Below are positions 7,340 to 15,453 of a stretch of DNA of 30,911 nt, in pieces. The DNA lies in the NCBI GenBank assembly GCA_900543755.1, contig UQSP01000022.1, forward strand, positions 1-30,911, written 5' to 3'. The notes below the pieces were generated by a model that saw nothing but the letters and a program-made list of their open reading frames with translations, was not told where the DNA came from and did not search any database. This DNA comes from an uncultured Eubacteriales bacterium (GTDB lineage Bacteria; Bacillota; Clostridia; Christensenellales; Pumilibacteraceae). Numbering within the stretch: the first letter of the stretch is position 1; each line of letters begins with the position of its first letter. A program made the position numbers and the translations under genes.

Positions 7340-8173
7340 GTGAAATACAGGTCAGACAAACTTTTAAATGCAAAAAAAAGAATATGGGAGCTTGATTTTT
7401 TACGCGGGCTAGCCATTTTGCTTATGATTTTCGACCATTTCATGTACGACTTGAGTATTCTTCCGTGGTTTTTTACCAATTTTTATCAAGTTATGACGGA
7501 CGGAATGTTCAACTGGTGGGAATTGGGCTACGATTTCTTTACAAGCGGATTCCGCACCGCTTGTCACTATATTTTTGCAACGTTATTCCTGCTTATTACG
7601 GGCATTAGCTGTACGCTTACGCACAGCAACGTAATCCGCGCGACAAGGCTGTTGATTTTTGCAGTCATTCTTACCTTAGCCACGGCTTTCGTGGACACCG
7701 TCGCAAATATGGGCGCGCTTATAATTTTCGGGATTATTCACTGTATGGCGGTTTCGATTTTCGTTTATGCGGCTATTGACAGGATTTTTAAAGACGACGT
7801 GTTTCTGCTTGCTTTCGGCGCGGCGTTCATTGTCGCGGGAATACTTATTCCGTGGTATGATATGCCGTTTATAAATTTGCCTGAGGGAGCCGAGGGAATC
7901 GTTACTTCCTTTAAGGCGGTATTCGGATTGGTGAGGGTAGGCTCGGACCACTTTCCGCTTTTCCCTTGTTGCGGCGTCGTGCTCTTAGGCGCGTATATCG
8001 GTAAAAAATTCTATTCCGACAAAAAGTCGCTGCTGCCCGCTTTGGACGGCAAATGGAACGGCGTCCTTTGTTCGGTTGGAAGACATACCGTCTGGGTATA
8101 CTTGTTTCATCAGCCCGTAGTTGCGGGCATTATCCTGTTTTTCGGTTTGATTAACGGCTTGGAGGTTTTTTGA
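7340..8173 (+). CDS. DUF1624 / heparan-alpha-glucosaminide N-acetyltransferase-like membrane protein
   Basis: This 277-residue polytopic membrane protein starts with RIWELDFLRGLAILLMIFDHFMYD, the signature of the bacterial DUF1624 (HGSNAT catalytic) family. In characterised relatives the conserved histidine near this first helix takes part in acetyl transfer across the membrane. About seven hydrophobic segments follow. The C-terminus contains LFPCCGVVLLGAYIGK and HTVWVYLFHQPV, typical of the family. GTG 7340 is the only workable start before Met28; no clear Shine-Dalgarno sequence precedes it, so the start is less certain than the family. The stop is one base from the TTG start of the acyl-CoA ligase, which uses a GGAGG inside this gene. 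The pair is therefore one operon, perhaps supplying and using an acyl-CoA for an envelope modification (inference). Confidence 0.8.
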   Translation: MKYRSDKLLNAKKRIWELDFLRGLAILLMIFDHFMYDLSILPWFFTNFYQVMTDGMFNWWELGYDFFTSGFRTACHYIFATLFLLITGISCTLTHSNVIRATRLLIFAVILTLATAFVDTVANMGALIIFGIIHCMAVSIFVYAAIDRIFKDDVFLLAFGAAFIVAGILIPWYDMPFINLPEGAEGIVTSFKAVFGLVRVGSDHFPLFPCCGVVLLGAYIGKKFYSDKKSLLPALDGKWNGVLCSVGRHTVWVYLFHQPVVAGIILFFGLINGLEVF

Positions 8174-8174
8174 T

Positions 8175-9809
8175 TTGAACGATAAAAACAAGACGCTTTA
8201 CGCCGCGGTCAAAGACAGCGCCGCGATTTTCCCCGATAAAACCGCGCTTTTGTTTCTGGGCGCGAAAATAGATTATGCTTCTTTTATACGCGACATAGAC
8301 GCCGTTGCGGGCTTTCTTGTCGGGTTGGGGATTCAGAAAGGCGACGCCGTAACCGTTTGTATGCCCAACATTCCGCAGTGCGCGGTAGTGTTTTACGCCG
8401 CTTCCAAAATCGGCGCCGTTGCGCACATGGTTCATCCGCTTGCGCCTAAGGCTCAGCTTGCGGAATATATGGATTCCGTAAAAAGCAAGCTGCTTGTCCT
8501 TCCCGACATAATGATAGACAAGTACGAAGAACTTATTTTGTCCAAAAAGACTTTGCTGTGTTCGCCTGCGCACTATCTCGGATTTGTAAGGCGAATTCTG
8601 TTTTCTCTTAAAACAATGCCGCTTGTTAATCGGGTTAAAAAATCCGAAAACGTCTATTTTTATTCGGACGCGGTAAAATGTATGCCGCCCTCGGAGCCCG
8701 ATTTTGCCGACCCGCAAGCCACTGCCGTTTATCTTCACAGCGGAGGCACGGGCGGACATCCCAAGACCATAGAGTTAAGCTCCCGTGCGATAAACGCGCT
8801 TACCGACAACGGCATGGAAATATTGGGCATTACTTCTTTTAACGGCGGCTGTATGCTGGCGGTACTTCCCATGTTCCACGGGTTCGGACTTGCGATGGGT
8901 ATGCACGCGATGCTGTGTCACGGCGGATGCAATACGCTTATGCCCAAGTTTCACACCTACGACACGATAAAGCTTATCGAGCAGAACAAAATCAACTATC
9001 TCATAGGCGTGCCCGTGCTTTACAACGCGCTTTTAAGTAAACCCGAGTTTTCGGGAGAAAAACTGAAAAACCTTCGCCAGGCTTTTGTGGGCGGCGATTA
9101 CGTCCCCAAAAAGCTTTTGGAAGATTTTAACGCGCGCATGAGCGAAAACGGCTCCTCCGCGCGGCTGTACGAAGGGTACGGGCTTACCGAAACGGTCACC
9201 GTGTGCGCCGTAAACACCACTTACGCTCATCGCGACGGCAGTGTGGGTAAACCCGTAAGGGGCATCACGATACGCGCCTTTTCCGAGGACCTTAAACCGC
9301 TTGAGGCGGGACGGACGGGAGAACTGTGCATCGCCGGCGACGAACTTATGAACGGTTACTATGGCGACCCCGAGGCGACAAACCGCGCGTTTTTTGTGCA
9401 TGACGGTGTAAAATACGTCAGAAGCGGCGATATCGGATATCTTGACGAGGACGGATTCGTGTACTTCGTTTCCAGGATAAAACGCATTGCCAAGGTAAGC
9501 GGAGTAAACGTTTTTCCGTCGGAAATAGAGCGTCTTACGATGGACGAAATCGAAAAAATCAAGGAAACCTGTGCCGTAGCCGCGCCCGATGAAAGAACGG
9601 GGGAGGCAATAGTGCTTTTCGTTTCACTTAAGGATAAAACGGAGGACAGAGAAAGCTTTGCCGAATACGTCTGCGATTTTATCGAACAGCGTCTTTCGCC
9701 TTTCGCCCGACCGAAAAAAGTGTTTTTCGTCGACGAGTTTCCCAAAACGCTTATCGGAAAAGTGGATTCAAACAAACTTAAGCAAATATATCTTTCGGAT
9801 AAAATATAA
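8175..9809 (+). CDS. AMP-forming acyl-CoA ligase (class I adenylate-forming enzyme)
   Basis: This 544-residue ANL-superfamily enzyme activates a carboxylic acid as an acyl-AMP, then makes the CoA thioester. The A3 phosphate-binding loop is SGGTGGHPK (189-197). YEGYGLTE carries the aromatic-Gly-x-Thr-Glu motif, and SGDIGYLDEDGFVYFVSRIKR is the hinge and A8 region. The catalytic C-terminal lysine is Lys529 in TLIGKVD. Full family length. The start is TTG 8175, with GGAGG nine bases upstream inside the preceding gene. No acyl carrier protein or transferase domain is fused. Overall appearance is that of medium/long-chain fatty acid CoA ligases, but chain length cannot be read from sequence. Coupled to the DUF1624 acyltransferase. 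Confidence 0.9.
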   Translation: MNDKNKTLYAAVKDSAAIFPDKTALLFLGAKIDYASFIRDIDAVAGFLVGLGIQKGDAVTVCMPNIPQCAVVFYAASKIGAVAHMVHPLAPKAQLAEYMDSVKSKLLVLPDIMIDKYEELILSKKTLLCSPAHYLGFVRRILFSLKTMPLVNRVKKSENVYFYSDAVKCMPPSEPDFADPQATAVYLHSGGTGGHPKTIELSSRAINALTDNGMEILGITSFNGGCMLAVLPMFHGFGLAMGMHAMLCHGGCNTLMPKFHTYDTIKLIEQNKINYLIGVPVLYNALLSKPEFSGEKLKNLRQAFVGGDYVPKKLLEDFNARMSENGSSARLYEGYGLTETVTVCAVNTTYAHRDGSVGKPVRGITIRAFSEDLKPLEAGRTGELCIAGDELMNGYYGDPEATNRAFFVHDGVKYVRSGDIGYLDEDGFVYFVSRIKRIAKVSGVNVFPSEIERLTMDEIEKIKETCAVAAPDERTGEAIVLFVSLKDKTEDRESFAEYVCDFIEQRLSPFARPKKVFFVDEFPKTLIGKVDSNKLKQIYLSDKI

Positions 9810-9822
9810 AAAAACCCTACGC

Positions 9823-9860
9823 GCGAAAACGTAAAATAACACTGTTTTCGCACTTTTTTT
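9823..9860 (+). terminator. Intrinsic terminator after the ligase
   Basis: GCGAAAAC/GTTTTCGC stem (9823-9830 and 9844-9851) with a 13-base loop, followed by ACTTTTTTT. Confidence 0.8.
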
Positions 9861-9897
9861 ATGTTAAAATAGCTCAAAGACCTTTGGGAGGAAAATC

Positions 9898-12800
9898 ATG
9901 CTTTACAAAAAATCGAGCAACGAAAAGTTTGACGAAAATCTCTTTAAAAACCCCGGCAAGGAATACCGCGGCGCGCCTTTCTGGGCGTGGAACTGCGCTC
10001 TTAAACGCGAGGAGCTTCTCTGGCAGATAGACAGGCTTAAAGAAATGGGCTTCGGCGGATTTTTCATGCACACCCGCTGCGGCATGAATACCGAGTATCT
10101 CGGCAAAGAGTTTATGGAGCTTATCAAAGCCTGCGACGAGCATGCGAAAAATACCGAAATGCTTGCTTACCTTTACGACGAAGACCGTTGGGCAAGCGGC
10201 GCGGCGGGCGGTTACGTTACCGAAAATAAAAAGTACAGGAATAAATTTTTGGAATTCACCACCGAAAATCCCGATGCTTTTGCCGAACAGGGCAATGCCG
10301 AGCAGCGCGACCCCGTTTATTTAACAAGTTTCGACGTGGTTCTCGATAAAGACGGCAATCTTTTAAGTTACAAAAAAATCGACGCCGCCGGCAAAGCCGA
10401 GGGTGTAAAATGGCACGTTTTCCGCACGCTAGCCAAGCCTACCGGCTGGTTTAACGGCTATACTTACATAGACGCCATGTGCGACGAAGCGGTGGATAAA
10501 TTCATCGAATGCACATACGAGGCATATAAAAAGGCGGTAGGAAAAGACTTCGGAAATTCCGTCCCCGCAATTTTTACGGACGAACCCAATATCGGCCACG
10601 GTTATCAAGGTCCCCGTTTTGCTTCGGGTACGGAGCCCTTCGGTTTTGCATGGACGGACGACTTTAACGAAACTTTCAAAAAAAGCTGCGGATACGACCT
10701 TTTAAGCCGGCTTCCGGAGTTTGTCTGGGACTATAAAGATAAACCCAACACCGTGCGTTACGATTACCGCAACCACGCGTGCGAGCGTTTTGCAAACGCA
10801 TTTTCGCGCAAAATAGGCAAGTGGTGCGAGAAAAACGGCATCGCTTTTACCGGACACGTCCTCGACGAGCCCACTTTAAGTTCGCAGACGTTTGCCGTGG
10901 GCGAAACCATGCGTCATTACGGCAGTTACGGTATTCCCGGCATCGATATGCTTTGTAATTATGTGGAACTTTCTACCGCCAAGCAGTGTCAGTCCGCCGT
11001 GCATCAGTACGGCAAAGAGGGTATGACCAGCGAGCTTTACGGCGTCACGGGCTGGGATTTCGACTTCCGCGGTCACAAATTCCAGGGCGACTGGCAGGCG
11101 GCTTTGGGCGTTACTCTCAGGGTGCCGCATTTAAGCTGGGTAAGCATGAAAGGCTCGGCAAAGCGCGATTATCCCGCGTCAATCAGCTATCAGTCGGCAT
11201 GGTTCCGTCAATATCCGCTTATTGAGGACCATTACGCGCGACTCAATACCGTTCTGACGCGCGGTAAGCCCGTGGTAAGGCTGGGCGTAATTCACCCGAT
11301 CGAAAGCTATTGGCTCAACGCCGGCCCCGTGGATAAATTCTCAAAGGTCTGCAGTCAGCTTGAAGAGCGTTTTTCAAACACTATCAACTGGCTGCTTAAG
11401 GGCAATCTGGATTTCGATTTTATCGCGGAGTCCACTTTGGGCGAGCTTTACAAAAAGTCCGATAAAGGCTTTAAAGTGGGCGAGATGACTTATTCGGCGG
11501 TTTTGGTGCCGCCCGTGCAAACGCTAAGGTCGACTACCGTCGCCGCACTTACCGAATTTGTCAACGCTGGCGGAAAAGTCGTTTTTGCGGGTAAATGCCC
11601 CTCTTTGGTGGACGCAAAGCCTTCCGACGGCGTAAAAAATCTTTACGAGCGTGCGGAAAAATCCGAGTTTTCTTACGCCGATATTCTGGAAGCGTTTGCC
11701 TCCGAGCGAGAAGTGGATATAATAAATGCCGACGGAAGCAAAACGGATAACCTTATTTACAATATGCGTCAGGACGGCGCGGACAGATGGCTGTTCGTCG
11801 CGCGTTTCATTCAGCCCGCACGTTATAACGGCGTGGAGTGCCATCCGCAGAAAATCAGAATCGTTCTTTCGGGAAAATTCAAGCCCGTAATTTACGATAC
11901 CGTTACGGGCAAAGTTCTGCCCCTGTCTTATGTGATTGAAAACGGCAAAACGGTAATCGAATACACGCTTCAGGCGTCCGACAGCCTGCTTTTAAAACTG
12001 TCGCCCGCGGATAAGGAAGGCGCTTTCGCTTTGCCCGAAAGGAAAGAAAAAACTCACGATAAAACGGTAGTTTTCCCCGATAAAGCGGAGTACGAACTCA
12101 ATGAACCCAACGTGCTTGTACTGGATATGTGCGAGTATTCCTGGGACAAAAAAACATGGTTCGATACCGAGGAAATACTCAGGATAGACGGAAAAATCCG
12201 CAAGGAGCTTAATTATCCCTATGCGGACGGGCACGACGTTCAGCCGTGGAAGATACCAGAAACCAAACCCGATAAATTCCCGTACTTAAGGTTTACTTTC
12301 GAAAGCGAGACGGAAGCGGAATGCAGTCTTGCGTTCGAAGAGGCGACGGAAATTACCTTTAACGGTAAATCTGTTCCCGTTAATCCCGACGGCTGGTTTG
12401 TGGATAAGGACATACGCACCGTAAAACTGCCGCCCGTTAAAAAAGGCGTCAACGAGCTTATCGTGCGCGCGCCCATCAGTAAACGCGTAAGCCTTGAAAA
12501 TATGTTCCTTCTCGGTGATTTCGGCGTGCGCGTCGCGGGCAGAAAAGCCGTGATTACCGCCATGCCCGATAAAATAGCGTTCGGTTCGGTTACCGATCAG
12601 GGACTGCCTTTCTACGGCGCGGAAATTACTTATAAACTTCCGTTTGAGTGCGACGGCGGAGATATCCGTATTACTCAGGATTATTACTGCGGCGCGGTGA
12701 TAGGAGTTAAGCTTGACGGCAAGGACGTGGGAAAAATAGCTTTCGCTCCCTTTAATCTGGATGTCGAAAACGTTGCAAAAGGCAAACACGAGCTTGCGCT

Positions 12801-12969
12801 TACGTTGTACGCAACCCGAATAAACACCTGCGGAGCGTTGCACGACTGTACGGACAGGGTATGGAAAGGCGCAAACATGTGGTATACTACCGGCGCGGAG
12901 TGGTCTTACGAATATAATCTTAAACCCGTGGGCATCATGAAATCGCCCGAAATTAAAATTTACAAATAG
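9898..12969 (+). CDS. Glycoside hydrolase, GH106-like (putative alpha-L-rhamnosidase)
   Basis: This 1023-residue cytoplasmic protein (no signal peptide) opens with EYRGAPFWAWNCALKREELLWQIDRLKEMGFGGFFMHTR. That is the start of the TIM-barrel found in GH106-type alpha-L-rhamnosidases and their unclassified relatives. YLYDEDRWASGAAGGYVT, AIFTDEPNIGHG and HVLDEPTLSS carry acidic residues likely to form the active site, but I cannot assign the catalytic pair. A long central region, including VGEMTYSAVLVPPVQTLRSTTV (a beta-galactosidase trimerisation-like segment), leads to a C-terminal jelly-roll region. The ATG has GGGAGG nine bases upstream; terminators flank both sides, so it is monocistronic. 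The lack of a signal peptide means it acts on imported oligosaccharides or glycosides. Rhamnosidase is the best guess; another glycosidase activity within the same clan is possible. Confidence 0.7.
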   Translation: MLYKKSSNEKFDENLFKNPGKEYRGAPFWAWNCALKREELLWQIDRLKEMGFGGFFMHTRCGMNTEYLGKEFMELIKACDEHAKNTEMLAYLYDEDRWASGAAGGYVTENKKYRNKFLEFTTENPDAFAEQGNAEQRDPVYLTSFDVVLDKDGNLLSYKKIDAAGKAEGVKWHVFRTLAKPTGWFNGYTYIDAMCDEAVDKFIECTYEAYKKAVGKDFGNSVPAIFTDEPNIGHGYQGPRFASGTEPFGFAWTDDFNETFKKSCGYDLLSRLPEFVWDYKDKPNTVRYDYRNHACERFANAFSRKIGKWCEKNGIAFTGHVLDEPTLSSQTFAVGETMRHYGSYGIPGIDMLCNYVELSTAKQCQSAVHQYGKEGMTSELYGVTGWDFDFRGHKFQGDWQAALGVTLRVPHLSWVSMKGSAKRDYPASISYQSAWFRQYPLIEDHYARLNTVLTRGKPVVRLGVIHPIESYWLNAGPVDKFSKVCSQLEERFSNTINWLLKGNLDFDFIAESTLGELYKKSDKGFKVGEMTYSAVLVPPVQTLRSTTVAALTEFVNAGGKVVFAGKCPSLVDAKPSDGVKNLYERAEKSEFSYADILEAFASEREVDIINADGSKTDNLIYNMRQDGADRWLFVARFIQPARYNGVECHPQKIRIVLSGKFKPVIYDTVTGKVLPLSYVIENGKTVIEYTLQASDSLLLKLSPADKEGAFALPERKEKTHDKTVVFPDKAEYELNEPNVLVLDMCEYSWDKKTWFDTEEILRIDGKIRKELNYPYADGHDVQPWKIPETKPDKFPYLRFTFESETEAECSLAFEEATEITFNGKSVPVNPDGWFVDKDIRTVKLPPVKKGVNELIVRAPISKRVSLENMFLLGDFGVRVAGRKAVITAMPDKIAFGSVTDQGLPFYGAEITYKLPFECDGGDIRITQDYYCGAVIGVKLDGKDVGKIAFAPFNLDVENVAKGKHELALTLYATRINTCGALHDCTDRVWKGANMWYTTGAEWSYEYNLKPVGIMKSPEIKIYK

Positions 12970-12982
12970 AGTTTTTAAAGGT

Positions 12983-13023
12983 AAATCCCGCTTCGGCTTA
13001 ATAGTCGTTGCGGGATTTTTTTT
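12983..13023 (+). terminator. Intrinsic terminator after the GH106-like gene
   Basis: AAATCCCGC/GCGGGATTT stem (12983-12991 and 13010-13018) with a TTCGGC-containing loop and a long T-run. Confidence 0.85.
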
Positions 13024-13371
13024 CGTTTCGTACGGGATGAACCACGATTCTATCAGGAGCAGGATTAAAACATCTAAGCAGATAAAATTATTTGGCGATA
13101 ATTAGAGGTTTATATGCAGCGATACGGAAAGATAATTTTTTGGATAAATTAAAAACGTGCAGGTAAAGTCTGAAATATTTTTTCTGTGTATTGATAAAAA
13201 TGTAACTTTTAATAAGTGCGCTTATTAATACAGCGGCGGACTGACGGTTAAAATCGACTATGCCGAATTAATTTTTTTCTGCGGCTTTTTTCCGTCGTAG
13301 GTTAAATTCAACCTGACCGAACAAACGCAAGTTTAGTTTTTTTTAGGGAACAGAAGTAAAACAGTTTTTTA
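13024..13371. other. AT-rich intergenic region with palindromes, no gene seen
   Basis: About 350 bases without a credible ORF between two convergent genes. It contains a perfect 8-bp-arm palindrome, TTAATAAG-TGCG-CTTATTAA (13209-13228), and a shorter dyad, AGGTT-AAATTC-AACCT (13299-13314). A weak GCCG...CGGC hairpin before TTTTTT (about 13263-13290) could be a plus-strand terminator. I see no clear terminator for the minus-strand gene ending at 13372. Confidence 0.45.
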
Positions 13372-14361
13372 TCAGATAAAAGGTCTGCGGTCAAGCACGT
13401 TTTTAAGCGGGTATTCCGTTCTGATTTCGCCGGGTAATGCCAGCTGAAGTTCCGCAACGGCGCAGGACAGCCCGAACAGCATATGAAGGTCGTCCCAGTT
13501 TTTGTCCGTCACGGGGACTGTAAAGATAAAATCGAAATAGCCGCAGGCGAATTTCCTGAGTCGGTCCTTGGCTTCGTTATATCTGTAACCCGTCTTTTCG
13601 GCGGCGCGGTTAAGTGCGTAAACCCAGTCTATTTCCTGAAATCCCACGCTTTGACCGAAGGAGGACGGCATAATGTTTTCGTCGTACATTCTGATGCACT
13701 CGTCTATCAGTTTTTCGGCGTAAGGGAAGGGACGTCTTGAAAACGAAAAGTTAAAAAGGTAATGAAACCAGCCGTTAAGGTGGTGGTTGACGGGTTTTAT
13801 GCCCGCTTTAACCGCGCCGCGTCTTCCTATGCCCGTTTCAGGGTCGGCGTTGCTTTCAAGGTAGTTAAAGTATGCGTCCGACCATTTTTCGTCCGCGCCG
13901 CCCGTAAGCACGAGTGCGGCATATATTCCCGCGCCGGCATGCGCCGCGGGCCACGGGTCGTTTACCCACTCGAGAGAGTTAAGAAGAGAATAAAGCCCTT
14001 TTACGTCAGAGTATTTTTTTAGCGCGATTAAGGGGTGGAGCGGGGCGGCGTCGAAAAGCTCCAGCGCGGCGGTGCAGTGCGCCGTGCAGTGTATCGGGTG
14101 ATGAGTTCCTTCGTCAAACAATCCCGTTTCGGGGTCCTGAAAAGCGCGCAAAGCGTTTATCGCGGCTTTGCGTTTTACTTCGTCGCGTTCGAATGCGCCC
14201 ACGGTGTACAAAATGTTTGCAGCGTCCGCGCATCCGTATTCGTTTGACTTTTTTTCGCCCCTCAGGGTATAGCGGGTATATTCGCCGTTACCCAGGCTGT
14301 GGCTTTTTACCGTATCCAGGATTTTTTTTACTGCGGGATTTGCGTTAACGGTATAGTTCAT
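13372..14361 (-). CDS. Predicted alpha/alpha-toroid protein of unknown function
   Basis: This 329-residue cytoplasmic protein has no function I recognise. It contains two DPETG repeats, QDPETGLFDEGTHHPIHCTAHCTAAL and later ADPETGIGRRG...NHHLNGWFHYLF. These resemble the repeat pattern of alpha/alpha-toroid folds (terpenoid cyclase/prenyltransferase-like, and several glycan-processing enzymes). Histidine-, cysteine- and tryptophan-rich helices (HHPIHCTAHC, NDPWPAAHAGAG, NHHLNGWFHY) suggest a buried active site. I chose ATG 14361, ten bases after GGAG; the in-frame TTG at 14370 is only two bases from it. It follows the AraC regulator, whose coding region (to 14367) overlaps the GGAG, so the two are co-transcribed. 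Context suggests carbohydrate or plant-glycoside metabolism, inferred only from neighbours. Confidence 0.75.
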   Translation of the reverse strand: MNYTVNANPAVKKILDTVKSHSLGNGEYTRYTLRGEKKSNEYGCADAANILYTVGAFERDEVKRKAAINALRAFQDPETGLFDEGTHHPIHCTAHCTAALELFDAAPLHPLIALKKYSDVKGLYSLLNSLEWVNDPWPAAHAGAGIYAALVLTGGADEKWSDAYFNYLESNADPETGIGRRGAVKAGIKPVNHHLNGWFHYLFNFSFSRRPFPYAEKLIDECIRMYDENIMPSSFGQSVGFQEIDWVYALNRAAEKTGYRYNEAKDRLRKFACGYFDFIFTVPVTDKNWDDLHMLFGLSCAVAELQLALPGEIRTEYPLKNVLDRRPFI

Positions 14362-14366
14362 CGTTG

Positions 14367-15161
14367 TCAATCTCCTTTGTCTTTATCGGGGGTTAAAGCC
14401 TGCGAGGGCAAAATACCCATTATTTTTTTATAAGCGTTGTAAAAATTGACGTAATTGTCGTATCCTATCGCGTGAGCCGCTGCCGAGGCGGTCGCGCCCC
14501 CTCTTATCATTTCCGCCGCATAGGAAAGCTTTTTTTGTAAAATGTACTGCTTTATACCCGTTTTCATTTCGGACTTAAAAACATGGCAAAGCGTGGAAAC
14601 CGATTGATAAAGGTCTGCGGATATGTCCTTAAGCGTAATTTTTTCGGTAAGGTGCGATGCAATGTAATCCACGATTTTACTTACCAGCGGAGTGACGCGC
14701 GGCGCTTGTACCGATTCTTCGTTACGAAAAGTAAACGCGTAAAATATTCTTATAAGACAGCTTAACGCAAGCGGCGCAAATTTTACGTCGTACCTTGATA
14801 AAACGTCTTTAAGGCAATAAAAAGCCGAAGTGATTTCCGTATTGGTCGCGGTAGGGAATGCGCGGATTTTTTCAGTAAACTGAGTGAATATTTCGCCGGG
14901 TATCACCGTTTGGTCGAATTCCACGAAAATGCGCTCGTAATTTTCTCCTTCCGACGCGGTAACGGTGTGGTATTTAAGCGGTTCGATGGCGATTACGGAG
15001 TTTTTGCCGATTTTGCGCTTTTCCCCCTCGACGTTTATGATTACGCTGCCGTTAAGCACAAATATCAACTCGTACCTTAAATGGCAGTGAAGGTCCAGCA
15101 AAAGATTTTTCTTGCTGACGTCGTTCTGATATGTGCAGTTTAAGTGGTCGTTTATTTTCAT
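14367..15161 (-). CDS. AraC-family transcriptional regulator with cupin sensor
   Basis: This 264-residue protein has an N-terminal cupin-type effector domain: LHCHLRYELIFVLNGSVIINVEGEKRKIGKNSVIAIEPLKYH at about 24-65. The C-terminal AraC/XylS DNA-binding domain has two helix-turn-helix units (about 160-258), with ITLKDISADLYQSVSTLCHVFKSEMKTGIKQYI and the signature GYDNYVNFYNAYKKIMGILPSQ. Such proteins usually activate sugar-utilisation genes when bound to a small saccharide. It is divergent from the redox operon at 15454 and heads the transcript containing the alpha/alpha-toroid gene. Candidate TTTTTGCAA binding elements lie in the shared intergenic region. The RBS (GCGGGAAAAG) is weak, suggesting low expression. 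Confidence 0.9.
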   Translation of the reverse strand: MKINDHLNCTYQNDVSKKNLLLDLHCHLRYELIFVLNGSVIINVEGEKRKIGKNSVIAIEPLKYHTVTASEGENYERIFVEFDQTVIPGEIFTQFTEKIRAFPTATNTEITSAFYCLKDVLSRYDVKFAPLALSCLIRIFYAFTFRNEESVQAPRVTPLVSKIVDYIASHLTEKITLKDISADLYQSVSTLCHVFKSEMKTGIKQYILQKKLSYAAEMIRGGATASAAAHAIGYDNYVNFYNAYKKIMGILPSQALTPDKDKGD

Positions 15162-15252
15162 CTTTTCCCGCTTTTTCGTCTGTTACCGTATGACTTTTCG
15201 TTTTTACCGCCGTATTCAACGGCTTTACGGCTACATGATAACATCGGCAGAA

Positions 15253-15369
15253 TTTTTTTGCAAGCAAACGTTCTTTTATTTGCAAAAAAAGTAATAATAT
15301 TGCCTAAAAAAGATATTGTATATAACTAAATTTTCATTTATTATATAATTGCCAAACAGTTTTTGCAAG
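15253..15369. promoter_or_regulatory. Candidate AraC operator cluster in the divergent intergenic region
   Basis: Three copies of a TTTTTGCAA element are visible. One pair forms a perfect 11-bp inverted repeat, TTTTTTTGCAA (15253-15263) and TTGCAAAAAAA (15280-15290). A third, direct copy, TTTTTGCAAG, is at 15360-15369. They bracket the likely promoter of the redox operon. Binding by the adjacent AraC protein is inferred. Confidence 0.45.
15316..15349 (+). promoter_or_regulatory. Likely promoter of the redox operon
   Basis: TTGTAT (15316-15321), a 17-base spacer and TATTAT (15339-15344), with an overlapping better -10 match, TATAAT (15344-15349), that lacks a good -35 at the right distance. 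A promoter with a weak -35 is what an AraC-type activator would be expected to assist. The leader to the ATG at 15454 is about 100 bases. Confidence 0.4.
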
Positions 15370-15453
15370 AGAAAAGGGCGTTCGTTTCGGCATTAGCCGC
15401 GTAATCGGCAACGTTAAAACTTAAGCGTGCGCTTTTGACAAAGGGAGGTAAAG

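Noticed and set aside
8151..8759. 202-codon minus-strand ORF opposite the acyl-CoA ligase
   Set aside because: Shadow frame; the plus strand has all ANL motifs and the minus product is basic and domain-free.
12286..12843. 185-codon minus-strand ORF inside the GH106-like gene
   Set aside because: Shadow of the long plus-strand gene, with no RBS or family resemblance.
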